In this document: piece by piece, positions 11,048 through 21,728 of the stretch
Layout: each line of letters begins with the position of its first letter
How positions within the stretch are numbered: position 1 is the first letter of the stretch
Source: Astrothelium macrocarpum
Taxonomy: Eukaryota > Ascomycota > Dothideomycetes > Trypetheliales > Trypetheliaceae
Assembly: GCA_021030915.1 (NCBI GenBank)
Contig: JAGEMR010000005.1
Location: forward strand, 372,001-436,000
Direction: 5' to 3'
Length of the DNA: 64,000 nucleotides
The notes under the pieces: model-generated
Database searches by the model: none
Told to the model about the DNA's origin: nothing
The model's input: only the letters and a program-made list of their open reading frames with translations
Program-made: the position numbers and the translations under genes

Positions 11048-12268
11048 TCATACTGGTAATAACTCGTCAATCCAAGTACTGTCCCCGTTCAACGCCTTAG
11101 CCATGATCAACCACGCCAACTGTGCATTCCTCATATTCACGTAGCTCCAAAACGTCCCTGGCTGTGTTGATGCCCGGAGGCAAATCATAACCCCTATCTG
11201 CACCGCCACCTGCATCTCAAACTCATGACTCGCATCTGCAGCAAGCATGTAAGATTTAAGAAACGCTTTTGTCAGACCTCGATTTGTCCTGAAGCCACCA
11301 CTGCTTCTACGTCTTCGGCCGTGCTGAAAAGAGTCCAGAAGCCATGACCCAACAGCAAAGCGAGCGACATCCATAGCACCGGTTCCACGATGGACTCTCC
11401 GCCAATCCGCAACGACGAGCTTGGGAATGGGACACAGGCTTTCTTGATGATACACAGCATCGTCAATGGGTTCGTAATCTTGGTCTCCATGTACAACAGC
11501 CTTCTCTTCCGATGACATGCCGTTTCCGTTTGCGATGAGGATTTTCCAAGGACTGAAGTTGCCCACACAGACGCATGAACGGTCCTTCTTGACGATATCT
11601 TTAAACACCTCCGCTACTCTTATCCCAACTTTTTCATCTAAGCCGAATGCAATGAAAATAATAGCCAATCTTCTGTATACGGACGCAAGGAGGTCTGCCA
11701 TTCTATCATCATGCGGGCGACCGAGGTGAAGCTTACTAGTTGACGAATGCAAGGACGCAAGCCATCTACCAAGCCGGATTCCGATCAGTTGAACACGGTG
11801 ATTGGATGCTTGGGGATGAAGGTCGCTGAGGCGGTACAAATCAAGCATATCATCAGCGGTGTGCGAGATGAAAAAGGCGTTTGCCCAAAATGGAGCGATC
11901 CTCCAGAGTGTTGGCGTATATATATTCAGTTCCTGCCCGAGAGATGTTGGTAGCATTTTCGGTATCCAATAGAGTGCGCTAGCTTCGGCTCCATCATCCT
12001 GAATTTCCCTGAGCAAACGTGTCCATGCATGGGTAAGGTTCGCGCCTCCTAGACCGACATACCAATCGTAACGCTTGATGTATCCTTCTATCAGCATGTC
12101 TCCTGGTTCTGGACGTTTCATTCCCCAGAATTGGGATAGCGTAATTCGGTTGCGACAAATGTAATGCTGATGATCGATTGTATATTGCTCCATGGGCCAC
12201 ATGCTAAGACTGCCCATCGCCTCATTGATGTAGAAGACATGACTGACGTGGGGATTAAGAGAGGCCAT
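11048..12268 (-). CDS. Aminoglycoside phosphotransferase (APH)-like protein with degenerate catalytic loop
   Basis: One open frame of 406 residues without introns. The C-terminal half follows the fungal APH/choline-kinase-like plan: RLGRWLASLHSS, then a position equivalent to the HGDFxxxN catalytic loop, then KLVVADWRRVHRGTGAMDVARFAV, which matches the metal-binding DW(E) and family Asp. The catalytic loop itself reads VGNFSPWKI: the His, the catalytic Asp (now Asn) and the downstream Asn are all replaced. The protein is therefore probably not an active kinase, unless it works atypically. The N-terminal ATP-binding lobe is also hard to recognise. No signal peptide or membrane segment is evident. 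It lies alone between the KH gene (convergent) and a 2.3-kb gene-free stretch. Family assignment is moderate; function is unknown. Confidence 0.62.
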   Translation of the reverse strand: MASLNPHVSHVFYINEAMGSLSMWPMEQYTIDHQHYICRNRITLSQFWGMKRPEPGDMLIEGYIKRYDWYVGLGGANLTHAWTRLLREIQDDGAEASALYWIPKMLPTSLGQELNIYTPTLWRIAPFWANAFFISHTADDMLDLYRLSDLHPQASNHRVQLIGIRLGRWLASLHSSTSKLHLGRPHDDRMADLLASVYRRLAIIFIAFGLDEKVGIRVAEVFKDIVKKDRSCVCVGNFSPWKILIANGNGMSSEEKAVVHGDQDYEPIDDAVYHQESLCPIPKLVVADWRRVHRGTGAMDVARFAVGSWLLDSFQHGRRRRSSGGFRTNRGLTKAFLKSYMLAADASHEFEMQVAVQIGVMICLRASTQPGTFWSYVNMRNAQLAWLIMAKALNGDSTWIDELLPV

Positions 12269-14573
12269 GCTATCATCTCCAGTTAATTGTACCTATTAAG
12301 AAGATTTGAGCTGCAAAAAAAAAAGTCAAAAGCGAATGAAGTTTGACCAAGAGCCAAGAAATAGAGAATCTGCCGGATTTTTTGCTGGTAAAAACAACAA
12401 TCAAGTTCAAGCACTTCAAACTGAAACTGACTTCTCTTTACCTCTTGTCGCACTCCGCTCCTTCCAGAGCTTTCATCGAACCTGCCACCACCACTTTGAG
12501 TCGTTTCCATTATTCAAGCGGGATGTATAAAGACTTGACACCTCATACTGGTGCTCGTAGTGGGTTCTATAAACACGGGAAGTATGAACATACTAGTGAG
12601 TGACCTGATTTCTCGGTCAAGAAAGCTTGCTGGGCATCTTGGCCTCGTAACTTTTCATCTACTCGAAATCATCTCGTTTCCCACGTGACATGCAACATGA
12701 GATTTATGACTGCAGCTGCCCTGGGCTGAGTCTGAGCTTCACAGAGAAGGCGGGAAGCGGATTGATGAGCCATAAGAATCCTTCCCGTCACGATGTCATC
12801 ATGAAAGACAAATATTCAACCGAACAAGCGTGCTTCATTTCTCCAGTAAAAGACTTTCCGTCCAACTTCGGAGTTCGTTGAAACATTGCCGGCAATCAGC
12901 ACTACCAACCTAGACAGTAATAAAAGTTTTTCGAAACAAAATTAGAATTGGCCATTCTGCACTGGCGGATTCACCACGGACCAGCCAATTCCGAAAGTCT
13001 TGCCTTTTGTGGTTATGTATACGGTGCGATGGCAACTGTTCTTTGTTGTAAGGTGAGTCGGGTTGGCACGCTGACAATTCCACCAGTTCCCTCTACCAGC
13101 TTGTTGGAGAAGCAAGTTGGCTATAGTATCAACTATCATAATACTCCTTTGCGCATCGACTGCTTAGCATGACGGTGATCATGAGGAACAGGACAAAATT
13201 GGATGGATCAGCAGGAGATTAGAAGGGTGGTAAGAGGCGCATTTGAAGTTGCTGTGCAGAAGACGGTCGATGCTTGATACATGGAATAGGGCAAACCTTG
13301 TTGATGGATGAGGTATGTTAGGCACCGCCAAGTCAAAAGCCTCGCGAATGACCCGGGAAGACTTGCAGCGGCTTAATTCCGGAGAGGCTAAGCGATATCT
13401 GACTGTGGGGAAAGGGTGTGGTCCGTCTTCATCCCACACATTCTCTAAACCTTCACCGCTGACATGTCGGCCGACGTTCCTCTCGTGTCTGCATCTCCGC
13501 CTCCTGTAATACCAAACTGTACTTGGTCTGACTGGCCATCACAAGGAACTCAACTTCACCTGTCAGACGCCGACTACGGATACATTCGGCATTGCCCGCC
13601 TGTTTCATGCTACCCGACTTAATCTTTCAACGCAACTGGACAATATCCGAAGCGCGTACATGCAGTACCCATGTACACTCCGTCCCGACGTCAGAGCAAC
13701 GAGTGGCTGTACACTCCTTATCGATTCAGCTTTGATCATTGCCAAGTCATCGCCAGCACTCTACTTTTCGTATCAGGGACTGCTTGTCTAGAGCGACTCA
13801 TTTCGCGCTGTCGGAATGCACGCTAACATTCCTCCAACCTCTCTGCTGTAATTAGATTTACCCCTAAGTACTCACGAGACCGCCAATCGTGATCGGTGCT
13901 CTCTGACATCTATTCTGCACCTCAGACTAGGTGAGCTCTAGTTGCGTCAACTGACAAGGTAATATTTTCCTACGAACATCACAGTTCCAGTGGCTGCTAT
14001 CGGCCCGGCACATTTCTGCGCTTGGCGGAGCATTTCGTATTTGCCCTATGAGGCAATTCATGCACCTCAATTCCTTTCAGCAAGGGGACATGGCTCCATT
14101 TGTGCTCCCCCCAGTTTTTTCCAACCCCCGGATTACCTAGCCCGTTGTCACTGCTGCCAAGATCTATTCCTTTATCGTCCAGGTTTCGAGTAAGACCAAG
14201 ATTCTGCATCTCACCTGGTGGATACACCAGGTCAGCTAACTCAGGCAACAACATGCGCCACCCACACGGTGATTCTTCTCCTCGGCCTTACTCCATGTAA
14301 TGTGTGTTTTGCTTGCACGGCCTGTCAGGCCGTCCGTGGTGGGTCTTCTCAAGTCTTTTGCTTCATGAGCTCCTCGCTATTGGTTGCATCACTGCTTGTG
14401 ACCTTTTTATATCCCCTAGCATTCCCCCTCTACATGTTATTACTTAAAGCATCATCGCCTTGACCCTGTTGCTCTCGGCTTTCTTCACCGTCTCTCCTTG
14501 CTTGCATTTCTTCTCCAGTCTTCTTGCCTTCTTTCTCTCTTATTCAATTGTCAATTAATAAAAACTGGTGGTC
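12269..14573. other. Long gene-free stretch upstream of the glutaminase gene
   Basis: No convincing gene is seen in 2.3 kb; short frames lack codon or domain support. Near its right end are an inverted CCAAT box at 14379-14383 and a TATA-like run at about 14404-14412, about 165 bp before the glutaminase start. The rest may be regulatory, or may hold a non-coding transcript that sequence alone cannot show. Confidence 0.5.
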
Positions 14574-17225
14574 ATGGTAATGGCTCACGTCATCACTCTC
14601 TTTAACCTTGCGGTTGCACTATTTACATTCAGCACTCTTGTCGTTGCTCAAGGACCGAGCTTTACTCCAGTACTGCCGCATGCTTACCCACTTGCCGTGC
14701 GCGATCCTTATGTATCCAGTATGTAACCCAATGTTCAATTCCTTTTGATTCAGGCTTATTGGTATACAGCATGGCTTCCTGGGAACGAAGCTGCCAACTT
14801 ACCCTCTGCCACCCCTCAATTCTGGTTTGGAAACAATATAACCTGGTCGGTCCTTGCTAAGGTCGACGGAACAGCCTACAGTCTTTTTGGCGCTGGCGGA
14901 GGTCCACAAGGTGCTACTGTATTGAGTGGTAAATACACTGCTACTAGTACCACTTTCACACTCTCCGCGGGGAATGCCAACTTCGTTTTGGACTTTCTTT
15001 CTCCTGTAGCTCCTGCAGACTACGTGCGGCAAAGCTTGCCCTTCAGCTACTTGACTGTATCTGCTTCTGGCGCTCATGGCAGCAGCCCTTCGGTCCAGAT
15101 TTACACCGATATCGACGACAGCTGGCTCGGAATTGATTCCGATGTTTCATATAACCTATCGACTACTGACTCTACTTCGCTTTTCCAATGGGTAGCCAAT
15201 GGTCAGACTACCTATGAGGAAAGCCCAAACCAGCAGGCTCTCTGGGGTACTGTCGTTTATGCATCACAGCCAGGTTGCAATAACGCTAGCCTTACTACTG
15301 CAGCTGGATCAATGTCCGATGTGCGCAATCAATTTACCGGCTCCGGAAAACTTGGTGGAACCACTGCTGGATGGGCTTCTGGTAGTGTTACTGCTTTCTC
15401 CCATGATCTTGGAAACGTTAGTAGTAGTGGTAGCAATGTGACATATGCTATTGGTGTTGCAAGAGATCAAGCAGTTAGCTACCTTGGTGCTGACTGGACT
15501 CATTACTACCGAGCCACGTATCCCGATATCCCTTCAGCTGTGAATCACTTTCTTAATGACTACGCTGGAGCAAGTGCGGATTCTCAAGCTCTGGATGCTG
15601 CTGTTGCTAATGCGGCCAACTCCACTGGAGGCGCCAATTACTCAGATATTGTAACGTTATCAGTGCGACAAGCTTATGCTTCCTGCGATTTCACCATTCT
15701 CGACGACACAAAGGACACATCAGACCCCTTGATCTTCCTCAAAGAAATCAGCAGTGATGGAAATGTCAATACTGTTGACGTTCTCTTCCCAATCCACCCA
15801 ATCTTTTACGTTCTCAATGCAGCTAGCATCAGGTATATCGTGGAGCCAGTGGCTCGATTTCTCAATTCAGGCCAATGGACTGAAAACTATGCTTGTCACG
15901 ACATAGGCGCGTCGTATCCTATCGCTGATGGACATCTTGAAAACCAGGAGTTCATGCCTATTGAGGAATCCGGAAACCTGCTTATGTTGGCATATCTTTA
16001 CCAATCAGCCACTGGCGACAAAAACTGGACTTCAGGATATCAAGATCTTTTCCAGAAATATGGCGACTTTCTGATAGCCAATGGTACCAATCAGATCCCA
16101 CAGTTCTCGAGCGATGACGGCCTCGGTATGCTAGCCAACCAGACTACTCTGGCCATTAAGGCTGCCGTTGGTTTAAAAGCAGTTGGCGCCATGTTTAATG
16201 CCGATAATTATACCCAAGCGGGTGATCAGCTTGCAAACTTACTGTATAATCAAACTTTGGGAACGGACGCTCAGCGGACTCACTTTACTCGCGTGTATCC
16301 AAATTCTACGACTTCCTGGACAATGGCCTACAACATGTTTCCCGACATGCTGCTCAAGCTAAATACCTTTCCTCAAGCGGCATACGACATGGAGAGCACC
16401 TTTTATCCCACCGTTCGTGCGACTGGAGGAGTTCCACTTGATGATACCACTGACTGGAGCAAGACTGATTGGATGACATGGAGCGGCGCCATTGCCAGCG
16501 AGAATACCCGAAATATGATGGTAGATGATGTTCATCAGTACATCACCACTGATCTCGACACTGCTCCTTTTAGCGATCGATTTTTCGTTTCTGCTGAATT
16601 TGGCAACACGACCGACACCTTTTACGGCTTTAGAGCTCGTCCAGTTGTTGGTGGCCATTTTGCCATCATGGCTCTGGAAAACGGCGCTAATTCCATCTCA
16701 ATCACTCCTAATTCGGGAAGCACTTGCGCAGGAAGTAGGTCGAACTCAACTGGATCCGGATCCGGATCAAAAACTCTTTCAGGGTCAGCATCTTCTACAC
16801 TAACCTCATCATCCTCTTCCAGATCTAGCAGTATGCAGACCATCTCGCCTATATCTTCTGTACCTGCATCATCATTATCATCTTCTGCATCTGCATCTTC
16901 TCCTGCTCCTACTAATTCAAATCCAGGTTTGTCAAGCGCATTTTCTTCGCCTAGTTCTGTTGCATCTTCTGGGGTCGTCTCTACAAGCATTGTTTCGACG
17001 AGTATGACCACCTGTTCTGAGGGACAAACAGTTACTCGGAACGGTGGCTCTACTACTGTTTTGACAGCGGCTAGTGTTTCAACTGACATCATCTACACGA
17101 TTGTTTACACTATTGATTACACCACTGACTACACCACTGTTTATGATTATACCACGGTCGCTGCTGAAAGGCGTGATTGGCGACCAAGAGCGAAAGGCTG
17201 GAGTTCAGTCCAGAGGGTTTATTGA
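14574..17225 (+). CDS. gtaA: Secreted glutaminase GtaA-like protein with Ser/Thr-rich C-terminal extension
   Basis: Model: exons 14574-14718 and 14770-17225, 866 residues. The 51-nt intron uses the second AG, giving the family-typical VRDPYVSTWLPG; the first AG would leave a 35-nt intron and the wrong frame. The first 25 residues are a signal peptide ending near VVAQG. The order DUF5127, DUF4965, DUF1793 is recognised from blocks such as LPSATPQFW, ARDQAVSYLGADWTHYYRA, the YIVEPVARFLNSGQW region and EEFMPIEESGN-like sequence. The enzyme hydrolyses glutamine outside the cell or at the wall, releasing glutamate and ammonium. From about residue 700 on, a Ser-rich linker, a short CSEGQTVTRNGGSTT motif and YTT/DYTT repeats follow, suggesting an O-glycosylated wall-associated tail; no GPI signal is evident. 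A related DUF4965 hydrolase activity cannot be excluded. Confidence 0.85.
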
Positions 17226-17583
17226 GCTTTGTGATGCATCGTGTTTAGAGATTCATTTCACTCATTCATGGTCTGGCATTTTGCATACTGGTTAGTGGAT
17301 AGACCTTTCAGGGTATTATTGGGCCGTTGCATGATACAGTGCGAGACATTTTATTTTAATTCCTTAGTTCCTAATGTGGAATCTTTTTAGATAGGATACA
17401 ATCCTAGTTATGAACTCTTGATTGATTGACTTAAGATGCGGCTAATGTCAATCTTGATCAATGATATCCTGCCCACTTCGATTTCGAAATACATTGGAAT
17501 TTCGAAATACATTGAGCGTCCCTACTCTCAATTCATAATCGGATGTAGAATAAGCAAAATCCTCCAAAACTGTAGTACATGAT
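17226..17583. other. Short intergenic between convergent genes
   Basis: The stretch holds the 3' regions of the glutaminase and TatD genes and an 18-bp tandem duplication listed separately. No gene is seen. Confidence 0.6.
17481..17514. repeat. 18-bp direct repeat, about two copies
   Basis: The 16-mer ATTTCGAAATACATTG occurs at 17481-17496 and again at 17499-17514, a tandem duplication with period 18 bp. It lies in the 3' intergenic space and has no evident function. Confidence 0.8.
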
Positions 17584-19018
17584 CTATAATGCCGAACTTT
17601 CCCCCAAACCAAACATTCGTATCGAATTGTTCCAGGCCCTAAAACTTCCCGTTAGCAAACTCCCTCCAACCCAATCAACTTGGACACAAAATCAGCCCAC
17701 TTACGCTTCACACACCTCCTCCACGTCCACCCCCTTGATCCTCGCCACGGCCCACGCCACAAGCGCAATCGCACACGGCTCATTGCGACCCTTCACCATA
17801 CACTCCTTGCTCCACCTCTCCTTCTTCACCGCCCTCGGCAGCCGCGGCGCGCCCCCCAAAAACGCAGCGCTCGCATGGCTCGGTCGCATCTCGCACCACG
17901 GGCCATCAGTCTCGATCTGCAGGCGCTCCAGCGGCACCTCGCGCACCACGGCCACGTTCTCCGCCGTCTTCAGACTGCACCCGTTGACGCCGACGTCGAA
18001 GCCCAGCGCGAGCACGCGGCGCACTTCGTCCAGCGTGCCCGTAAACGAATGCACGAGCCCCCTCCGTCGACGCAGCGCGCCCCAGCGCCCTTCGCCGGCG
18101 ATGTCAGAGCCACGCAGGAGCAGCCGCTCGAAGTCGTCCATGGCTGCGCGCATGTGCAGGAACAGCGGGAGCGGCAGCTGCGCCGCGAGGTCGAGCTGTT
18201 GGTCGAAGACGGAGAGCTGCGTTTCTTTGGGCGTGAGATAGAGCCGGTCGTAGTCGAGGCCGATTTCGCCAAAGGCCACGGCGTGCCCCGCGGTGTGGGC
18301 GGAGAGGGCGAGGGTGCGGAGGGACTCGAGGTAGGCTGTGGGACCGGAGGGGTGGGATGGGAGCTGGTGGGCGGAGCAGGGGTGGACGCCGACGGTGGCG
18401 TAGCAGAGTCCGGCTGGATTGAGTCAATCAGAGGGATGTGCAGAAGGAGTGGGAAGTGGGGCAGATTTACGATGCGCCTTTGCGATCTCGATGGCGTGTT
18501 CTGATTCTGTTAGGTCGGAGCCTGTGACCATGAATTTCCTACATCCTGCTTCTAGAGCACGCTGGAGGACGTATTCGAAATCGTCTTCGTGTCCGCGCTT
18601 GCCGTGATATATGCCTCGGAAGACTGGATCACCGAGGTTGATGCCAATCTGGTATGAAGTTTTAGACCTTTTTCGACGATAGAAAGGCTATGATGGATGC
18701 GGACCAACATCGACGTACCGCAGCTTCTTGCTGCCAGTGCTCTGGTCGTCTGCTGCCTGTAAGCCTGCAGTGACAGGATCTGTAGTTGTTGACATTGCAC
18801 GTTGGACAGTAGAATAATCGGCAATGGGAAATTTCGAAGCTAACAAGTAGTAATCAGCCAAAGTATATAACGAAATCGCGAGATGTTGTGTAATAAAAGG
18901 ATATTTAGTACTTACCTTCCCAGCCAACTATACGCGAGCAAGAACGAGAATACGCGAGGTGGCGAGAATAGAAAACCCGCGTGTGCAAGCGATGGAGTCG
19001 GCTGGCAAGACACCGCAT
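17584..19018 (-). CDS. TatD-type metal-dependent deoxyribonuclease; possible mitochondrial long form and cytosolic short form
   Basis: Short form: exons 18709-18795, 18471-18648, 17705-18413 and 17584-17638; 342 residues from the ATG at 18795. Long form: an extra exon 18916-19018 joined by a 76-nt GTAAGT..TAG intron to 18709-18839, giving 391 residues. The TIM-barrel nuclease shows YVDIGINLGDPVFRG, TVGVHPCSAH, the metal-binding Glu in FGEIGLDYDR, His in LFLHMRA, His in LVHSFTGT, and Asp in IETDGPWCEMR. Eukaryotic TatD proteins are 3'-5' exonucleases linked to DNA repair and apoptotic DNA breakdown. The extra N-terminus MRCLASRLHRLHTRVFYSRH is Arg-rich with no acidic residue, like a mitochondrial presequence. 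The second intron of the long form uses a weak donor (GTTGGT), accepted because it restores the conserved Asp before IGINL. The 274-codon frame on the other strand is a shadow. Confidence 0.86.
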
Positions 19019-19947
19019 ACGGTTGATCAATTGAAAGAATGCTTGAAATTTGTTATGGAAAAGCTGCAGAAATGTAATGGGATGTTTTCGTTTGAACACA
19101 ATGACGTCATTTGATATTCAACTTTGCGCTTTCGTCTGGTCGATATCTGTTCCTTGAGACTTTTGGACTGAGATTGATGTAAATTGATTGAAACGCGTCG
19201 GAACATTCCTACAGCAAAGGATCATGGCAATGACTCATGTTGCATGCTTTCGGCGCCTTTATCTATTGTGCAGCCTTGACAAGGCTATACCCGGGTATCT
19301 CACCGCAAACTTAAAGCTTTCCCCATGGTGCATGTACTCCATAGGGAATAGTTTGAATCGTCTAAAGGGACTGTTCATTTGCTCTCTAATCTAACAAGAG
19401 TTCTTGATAGGGACTTACCACAGAGGTATAATCTGATCTGGTCCTAATGAAATATCAATCCTCTCCAAGCATGGATTAGGAAGCATAAAACTAGTTCGTA
19501 GATGCAAGGTCTCTCCTGTAAAACCATAGTTTCAACAGAAGCATTCAGTTAACATGTGAGATTGCTTTGATTTTGTCTTCAAGCACAAGCAAGATTACAT
19601 GGTATGGTCTCGCTGGCTCAGGAATGGCAGGAATGCAGATGTCACATTAGCTGGCTATGTGCAGCTGTTCAGTGCTATCAAGTACGAACATCAGTACAAG
19701 CTTTTGCACTGGTACATACGGTACCTAATACAGACCAAATATAGAAAACCTGGTCGGATTTGATAATAATCAAAACTGATGCACGTCATTCTGGCGTGAT
19801 CAGAACTCACGAGGGCTGCAACGAAGAGATTGAGTAACTAATTATTAACTTCATTGGCTGGAAGTGTGTCATGGACAAGGCAGGGAATATGTACTGCAAA
19901 GACAAAAACAAGCTTCAGAAACGCAAATTGCTTCTTTGCTGAGAAGC
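19019..19947. other. Intergenic, no gene recognised
   Basis: This is the upstream region of the TatD gene and downstream region of the bZIP gene, both on the minus strand. Short frames here have no recognisable domain. Confidence 0.6.
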
Positions 19948-20957
19948 TTACGCTTTCTCATTCTTTACCGTTCCCACGCCGTCATTCCGCGAATCTCGAC
20001 TCCGCTCGGTCTTTTCAGCCTCCTTATCGGCCTTGAATTTCTCCTTGAGTTCACCAACACCGTCTCGTGCTTCGTGCTTCTCTGTGATGAGCCCCTTTAG
20101 CCACTTGTTCTCCATCTCAAGCTGACTGATGCGAGCCTCGAGGGCGCTAACTTTTTCAGTCATGTCTTTGGCCGTTTTCTCGAGAGCTTGCTCTCGTTGC
20201 TTCTTCTTCACACGGAAACGAGCGGACGCAGCGGTGTTGCGACGTCGTTTGTCTTCTTCGGCTGCCATACGAGATTGCTCTTCAAGAGCGACGACATTTG
20301 GAGGAGTCATGCCTTCGGATGCTTTGCGTTTGGTACCTTGCGGAGGTTGATCGGCTGGCGAAGATGCAGAAGAGGCAGTGCCAGCGGCAGGAGAATTGAA
20401 TTGTTGAGCGAAGCCGTTGCCTTGGGCGGCAATGGCTGCGCTGGCTGCATCAGGTGCAACGGTTGGAAGATCAGGGAATTCATTAAATTGAAAGTCAGCT
20501 AAATTGAGCGAGAGGGTTAGTAAGACGTTGTGGAGGAGGCGGGCAGGGACGCAAAAAGGGATCACGGGGTATTGCGTGATGCGGCCGACGCAAAGTAACA
20601 AAGCCGCCTGCATGAACGCCCCATGCTCCCACCCGGAAAAACTGAACGCTGTCATGGGGCCTGTCAATTCGTTCACTTACCATTGAGAAAGTCAAAGGTA
20701 GGAGGGTTGTTCTGAGCGGCCGCATTTTCTAGTCTCGTCTGTCCAGCGTCGAATGGTAATGAGATTGCGGGGTTAGCCATGTCGCCAGCATCGTAGTCGA
20801 AAAATTCCGTGTTCATGAATGGTGCTAGATCATCTTCAAGTCCCTCGAAATTTGCTTGGTTTTGCTGAGAGGCCAGATCGGCTGCAGACGGGACCTGGTT
20901 CAAGTTCTGAATGTACTCGGACACATTTGGCGCCCGGCGACTGCTGTAGCCCGACAT
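19948..20957 (-). CDS. metR: CYS-3/MetR-type bZIP transcription factor (sulfur regulation)
   Basis: Model: exons 20681-20957 and 19948-20498 with a 182-nt intron; 275 residues. The C-terminal bZIP has the basic region NTAASARFRVKKKQREQAL followed by a leucine-zipper heptad segment (KVSALEARISQLEMENKW), the signature of the CYS-3/MetR group that activates sulfate uptake and methionine/cysteine genes in filamentous fungi. The N-terminal half is acidic and rich in Asn, Gln, Pro and Phe, fitting an activation domain. The start MSGYSSRR is preferred; the same frame stays open upstream to 21164 (MTHFARG) but that part looks untranslated. The paralogues MetZ and AtfX-like factors have similar zippers, so the exact orthologue is not certain. 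The divergent neighbour is the CENP-N-like gene. Confidence 0.82.
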
Positions 20958-21728
20958 GACAGTCGCCGTCGAAGGGTTGGATTTGTCTGGCTTTCTCCAA
21001 GTACGTATGCGAGTCTTGGGGGTTTGATGCTGAAGTAGATTTGGTGTAGCTTTGATGACGCAGCGGGTGCGTTGGTGCAATGATCTGTCCCAAAGAAGTC
21101 GCCCCAATTCGTAGCACGGCGTTTGGCTCGATCTCTCCCAATGACCACGCGCAAAGTGCGTCAATCGCAGCTGGCTGCTCGACGGGCGATTGAAGCAGCG
21201 ATGAAAAGGATGAAGGGCAAGTGAATGGGCGTGGGTTGTTCCTTTGGTGGTTTCGTCGAAATGGCGGGGCTAGAGGAAGGCATGGATTATTAACCGTGCG
21301 CACGCGGCGATGACCAAAGCCAGGCCTTTGTCGACGACTCCCTTGAGGTGGGAAGAATAAAGCGCCTCCCCCACGCTTGCGACACCACCGCACCACCGAA
21401 ATCCTGTCTATCGGTGATGCCCGCAACGTGGCTTATCTATTGGTCTGATGCCATGAATCGAGTAAGAGGGACTGCATCCTTCCGGCCGCCGAGTCGCTAT
21501 GCCGCCCTTGCCGCTTCTGCACTCCGTGATTGACTTAGTGTCAACTACCGTAGTTTGACATTTCCGCGCCGAAGTTATGCCGCCGTGGGGTGAGAGCCTG
21601 ACGATGCACGTGAACGCGCGGCGTAGTTGTGTCGTGAATCGCGTCCCCCACCTCTGTTTGGATGTTTTGGGTACCCATGTATTTACGATTACCGCTGTAA
21701 ATCAGAATTTTTGCTCTCAATTTAGAAT
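20958..21728. promoter_or_regulatory. Divergent intergenic region of the bZIP and CENP-N-like genes
   Basis: The two genes point away from each other across 771 bp. A CACGTG core lies at 21607-21612, 117 bp before the CENP-N-like start. I see no gene here; the frames in it are shadows of GC-rich leader sequence. Confidence 0.5.

Noticed and set aside
16622..17092. 156-codon minus-strand frame opposite the glutaminase tail
   Set aside because: Acidic low-complexity shadow of the Ser-rich coding region.
17680..18504. 274-codon plus-strand frame opposite the TatD gene
   Set aside because: The minus strand encodes all TatD motifs with consistent splicing; this frame is Arg/His-rich and compositional.
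20958..21164. Upstream in-frame start (MTHFARG) for the bZIP gene
   Set aside because: The added 69 residues show no conservation-like character and MSGYSSRR gives a normal family length; kept only as a possible leader.
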